DNA from: Bactrocera neohumeralis
Taxonomy: Eukaryota; Arthropoda; Insecta; Diptera; Tephritidae
DNA: 64,000 nucleotides
Reading direction: 5' to 3'
NCBI RefSeq assembly: GCF_024586455.1
Contig: NC_065920.1
Coordinates: 12,982,144 to 13,046,143, forward strand
Under the pieces are notes generated by a model. That model was not told the origin of the DNA. It saw only the letters and a list, made by a program, of their open reading frames with translations, and did not search any database. Below are positions 60,185-64,000 of this stretch, one piece after another. Each line of letters begins with the position of its first letter. The first letter of the stretch is position 1. The translations under genes were made by a program, and so were the position numbers.

Positions 60185-60858
60185 TACCCTAAACAGGATG
60201 TATTAAGTTCTTCGCAAAGTTTGTAGCTTCAAGAAGGTCAAAGATCCTATGCACTTATACTTTCCAAGGGAGCAGCATATATGTAGCTGCCATACTACCT
60301 GAGCGCTCGCAATCAACTCTTGTATGGAAAACTTTTTTATTTGGTGGAATATCTTCACAATATCTAATTTAATTGTCCAGATTGGACCACTATAGCATAT
60401 AGCTGTCATACAAACTGAGCGATCGAAACCAAGCCGTTGTATGGAAAACTTTTTTATTTCACGGAATATCTTCACGAAATTTTGAATGGAAATCAAATCT
60501 TGTATGGAAAACTTATTTATTTGACAAGATAGTTTCACGAAATTTTGCACAGATTATTTTCTAGGGAAGCGCTATAATCTCTGAGGATATTGTTCATATC
60601 GGACCACTGTAGCATATACATAGCTGCCAAACCAACAGCGATCGAAATCAACTCTTGTATGGAAAACTTATTTATTTGACAAGATATCTTCACGAAATTT
60701 AACATGTATTATTTACAAGTACAAATATACAATATTCGAACAAACTTTTTTATATCGGACCACTATAGCATAGATATAGCTGTTCTTACAAACCGATCAA
60801 ACGAAATAATTTTATAGAAATTTTGGTATATGTGAAGGGTATTAGAGTACTTGACAAT
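60185..60858 (+). mobile_element. Dispersed repeat family A, copy 7
   Basis: Head TACCCTAAACAGGATGTATT, then four tandem internal modules each with TTGTATGGAAAACTT followed by ATTTGAC-AAGATATCTTCACG and CCACTATAGCATATAGCTG. The tail GTGAAGGGTATTAGAG is decayed. More internal modules than in the other copies. Confidence 0.75.
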
Positions 60859-60859
60859 C

Positions 60860-62960
60860 TGTTAATTGGAGTTGAAACACTTGTATAAACATTTCAATTG
60901 GGAGCAACGAACGCCGAAGCAAAACACATTTCAGTTTTAAACTACTTAAATTTAACTATTTCAGTATAAATAAAAGTCAGCCACTGCAGCTGATTAAACA
61001 ATAAATTAATATATTTTTATGTACAAACATACATATAATGTATGTATACCATACATACATATATACAATAATATCACACAACAATCGGATCTACGTAACC
61101 GGAACGGACCCGGATTTTTTATCTGGCCAAGTAACGTCTACTCGGCAATACAACAAGAATAACAATAAAATGTTTCGCAAATCAATTGGTTATCCAAATA
61201 ACTTGCCTAAAATGATTACCGTTATGCTTAAGCGCTGCAAAGGAAAATGCAACAAATTAAAAATGTCATTATTTTATATACAGTGTGTATAATATGTATG
61301 GAGACCATGCACATGAAATTTTATTATTTTAAATGAAATTATTTGCCTCAAAAACACTTCGATATTGCTGAGACAAGACAAGTGTACTCGTATTGCTCTA
61401 TTTATGTTTTCATCTCAATGGTTATATCATTTGTTGCTGCATTTGTGAATGCATTGAGTGACTGCAACTGCTTTACACAGTATATGAACTTATATGTTTG
61501 TAGGGGTATACATATATACTTACAAATACATAAAGTTATATTTGTAGCAATATAAACAAGTTTTCAAATCAACTGCGTGCCTGCGTTGCAAGTTTCTGCC
61601 ATTGAATTGGGTGTGTAGTGGTGTGGTTTGCTGTTGTTGTAGTATACGTGATTTTTACAAACCGCACATACATATGTGTGTATGTATGCTTACAAGAATA
61701 TATATTGTAAGTATATATGAATGTTTTCACTTATTTTATATTAACCCATAAAAGTACGCAGTATTATTTACATATATTTCAAGATAAAATATGAATTTAT
61801 TTAGAAAATAAATTGTATATATGCTTAAATTTAATTAGTTTGGAAAATGGAACAATTTTTTGTTGTTTCTTTAAGAAAGAAGTGCTCAATCAATTTAAAA
61901 AATTATCTTCAGCCAATTTGAAGCGGCGCTAAATGAAATATAACAACAAAATGTTCAAAAATAATATATGTATATAAAAACGGTATGTAATATAAAATGA
62001 CGCGTATAGTGGCTACAACAAAAACTTTAAACAGCTATATTTCAATTGAAGTTTTTTTAAACAGCAAAATATTATTCAGTGCTTGTCTTACTAATACATT
62101 GCAGTTGTCGTTATTCGTTTGTTACATAATATACTCAATTGTTTCCGTATTTTTTAAATATTTTCTTATATTCACATTGCAATAACTATTCTTAACATTT
62201 TTGTGGCTTACTACACAGAGACATTGAGATAAAATCCACAGACGTTTAGAGTTCTCAAAATCGTGTCTTGCATATCAGATATTACGTCTGGAATATTACT
62301 TTGGAACAAATTTAGTAAGGATTTTTTACAAAACAAAAAAGCACATGATTTTGAGCTTGGCTCTCCAAATCTTTCGACTTTAGTGATGTCTTTGTGAAAC
62401 CCAAACTCTTTTTGCGTTATATATGTAATATTATCTATATAAAATACCTATTGTTTTGTGTTGTTATCTATGATTTTGTTTCTCTTGCATTTTTCGTCTG
62501 ATTTGTTTTTGTCAAATATATGTGTCCTTTATTACCAATGCTAATATTATTTACTCTTTTTTAAATACTATTTATTATGCAATATTACCTCTCTAATTTT
62601 TTTTATTTTTCCATTATTTCAAATTTGTTTTCTTTTTTTCTTTATGTGTCTATGTATAGCTGTATATTTTTATTATTATTATTTAAATTTTTTATCTTTC
62701 ACAACAATTGTAAATAATGGAAAAGTATCTGTATGTAGTGGCATTTCGCAAGAAAAAATTAAATACATCATATTTATAATATAAATTTATGATAGTAATT
62801 ATTCTCATATGTTAGAAAAATCCATTTGTTGGTTTTTTTTTTTGTCTACTAGATTATTGTAAACTATGTATATTGTGTATGTATGCATGTATATATATAA
62901 AAGTGGCATTGGCAGATAGCGTGATTGCTCATCATTCAATCCCATAATAATTAACAGGAT
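60860..62960. other. Intergenic between Sec24CD and GOLPH3
   Basis: Very AT-rich, TATG/TACA microsatellite-like patches (61.02-61.07 and 61.67-61.71 kb). Short ORFs without domains. The part nearest 62.96 kb must include the GOLPH3 3' UTR. Confidence 0.4.
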
Positions 62961-62961
62961 C

Positions 62962-63844
62962 TTATTTACTGAAAGCCATAAACACTGCCCAAAGTATTTC
63001 GTTTGCGTTCGGTTTGGCCGCCTCCGTTTCAAAATCCAAATCCAACAATTCACGCACACGCTTCATGGCCAATTCATAGTCATCGTCATTTAGCGGCGCA
63101 AATGCATTTTCGATTACGTCACTAGCATGCGCCAAAAATATTAAGGCCAAAATACGTCTATCCATGCGTTGTGGATCATTGATCCATTTGGAAAGTACGG
63201 CGTCTTGTATCTGTGGTGAAAACGAAATAGACATATACATATATGAAAAGAAATCATATAATTATAAATAATGTGTACCTTTTTCACTAAACGACATTTG
63301 ACCACATTATCGCTAAGCGGATGTGTCGTCATATCGAAAAGTAGAAAATTTTGTTTCTCTGTTGTCAACACGCCCTTTTCCACTAAATTCTTTGCCAAAC
63401 GTTCGCGCACGTTTTTCAATTGATACCGCAATTTCAAGGGATTCCATGTTTCGCCTAGAATTTAAAGCCAATTAACAATTGTTAATTAAGATTTTTTCCT
63501 TTGGTGCGCGTTCAGTTAGTTACCACTCAAATATTCTATCCAACTTTGCACAGTTTCTGGTGGATCTGTTTCTTTAATATGTTTTAACGCTTCGTCGAGT
63601 AACACATCACCAGTCGGCTGATCTGATTTCAATACGAGTTTTCTATAAACAGAAAATAGTAATTTAAATATTTAAATTTTTACAATAGTAATAATCATTT
63701 ATTATAATTGCTTCACCTGGAACACAAACCACGGCGACGCATACCCGTTTTCTCCATCATCACACGACCCCGCAAACCGAGTTCAATGAGAATGCAGCCA
63801 CGTAAACCGCTCGATATGCAATCATTCCAAAAAGATGTGTATCC
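62962..63844 (-). CDS. sau: GOLPH3 / sauron, Golgi PI4P effector (partial, 5' end outside window)
   Basis: Four exons visible on the minus strand: 63844-63717, 63642-63524, 63454-63279 and 63210-62962. All phases agree, giving 223 codons up to the stop. The frame starts GYTSFWNDCISSGLRGC; Trp and Arg nine residues apart form part of the PI4P pocket. Then TGDVLLDEALKHIKETDPPE, ETWNPLKLRYQLKNVRERLA, NFLLFDMTTHPLSDN, and PQRMDRRILALIFLAHASDV, which supplies the other two pocket arginines. It ends NEILWAVFMAFSK. The missing part is the variable N-terminus of about 60-80 residues. GOLPH3 sits on the trans-Golgi via PI4P and links it to myosin and actin and to vesicle coats; in Drosophila it is sauron, needed for cytokinesis. 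Convergent with Sec24CD. Confidence 0.96.
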
Positions 63845-64000
63845 CTATTAATTGAAAAAGAATATATTAACAGATGAAAAATTGAAAAATGTAAAGCACC
63901 AAATACATTTCAAATAATATCAGTTTCAAACCCACAATATACGTAAGCACCAACTATATACATATGTATGTACATACATACATAAGGTCTATGTAAGAAT
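63845..64000 (-). other. GOLPH3 intron leading to exons beyond the edge
   Basis: The sequence right of 63844 opens with the acceptor (read in reverse, TTAATAG|GGATAC), so the N-terminal coding exon lies beyond the window. It includes a TACATACATACATA run at 63970. Confidence 0.7.

Overview
The window is nuclear DNA of a higher fly. It is AT-rich, has GT-AG introns, is full of decayed mariner/Tc1-type and LINE-type elements, and its genes resemble brachyceran Diptera; a tephritid fruit fly is the best guess (inference from gene similarity and repeat style; no search was run). I see no bacterial, viral or organellar signal. Five protein-coding genes are well supported.

Layout. 1-235: tail of a LINE. 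1.29-2.15 kb: degenerate tandem repeat. 2.52-4.75 kb, minus strand: four-exon CAP-superfamily gene (GAPR-1-like) with an acylation-type N-terminus and a long disordered region; a short ORF with a second acylation-type start lies just upstream. 5.3-40.2 kb: gene-poor stretch with at least seven mariner/Tc3-like relics, several LINE pieces, several families of dispersed repeat, and a 27-unit, 97-bp satellite array at 30.35-33.07 kb. 40.25-46.85 kb, plus strand: three-exon secreted neutral lipase whose 4.4-kb second intron carries six or more repeat insertions. 47.3-50.4 kb: more repeats, including a mariner with much of its frame left. 51.49-52.56 kb, plus: intronless endonuclease-G-type nuclease. 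53.74-58.45 kb, plus: eleven-exon Sec24CD, a COPII cargo adaptor. 60.2-60.9 kb: dispersed repeat. 62.96-63.84 kb and beyond the right edge, minus: GOLPH3 (sauron), convergent with Sec24CD.

Gene relations. Sec24CD (ER exit) and GOLPH3 (Golgi PI4P effector) both act in secretory traffic and are convergent neighbours, but nothing shows shared regulation. The lipase is a secretory cargo and the CAP protein is predicted to be membrane-anchored on the cytosolic side; these placements are family knowledge plus sequence signals.

Most interesting point: the 97-bp satellite appears to descend from a fragment of a Tc3-like transposase. A dispersed relic near 25.8 kb matches the monomer over about 58 bp, and the reverse strands of both read as nearly the same peptide with a stop codon at the same place. 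The outermost, divergent array units share bases with that relic rather than with the homogenised core. All coordinates of repeats are approximate; exon borders were set by splice consensus and checked for phase.
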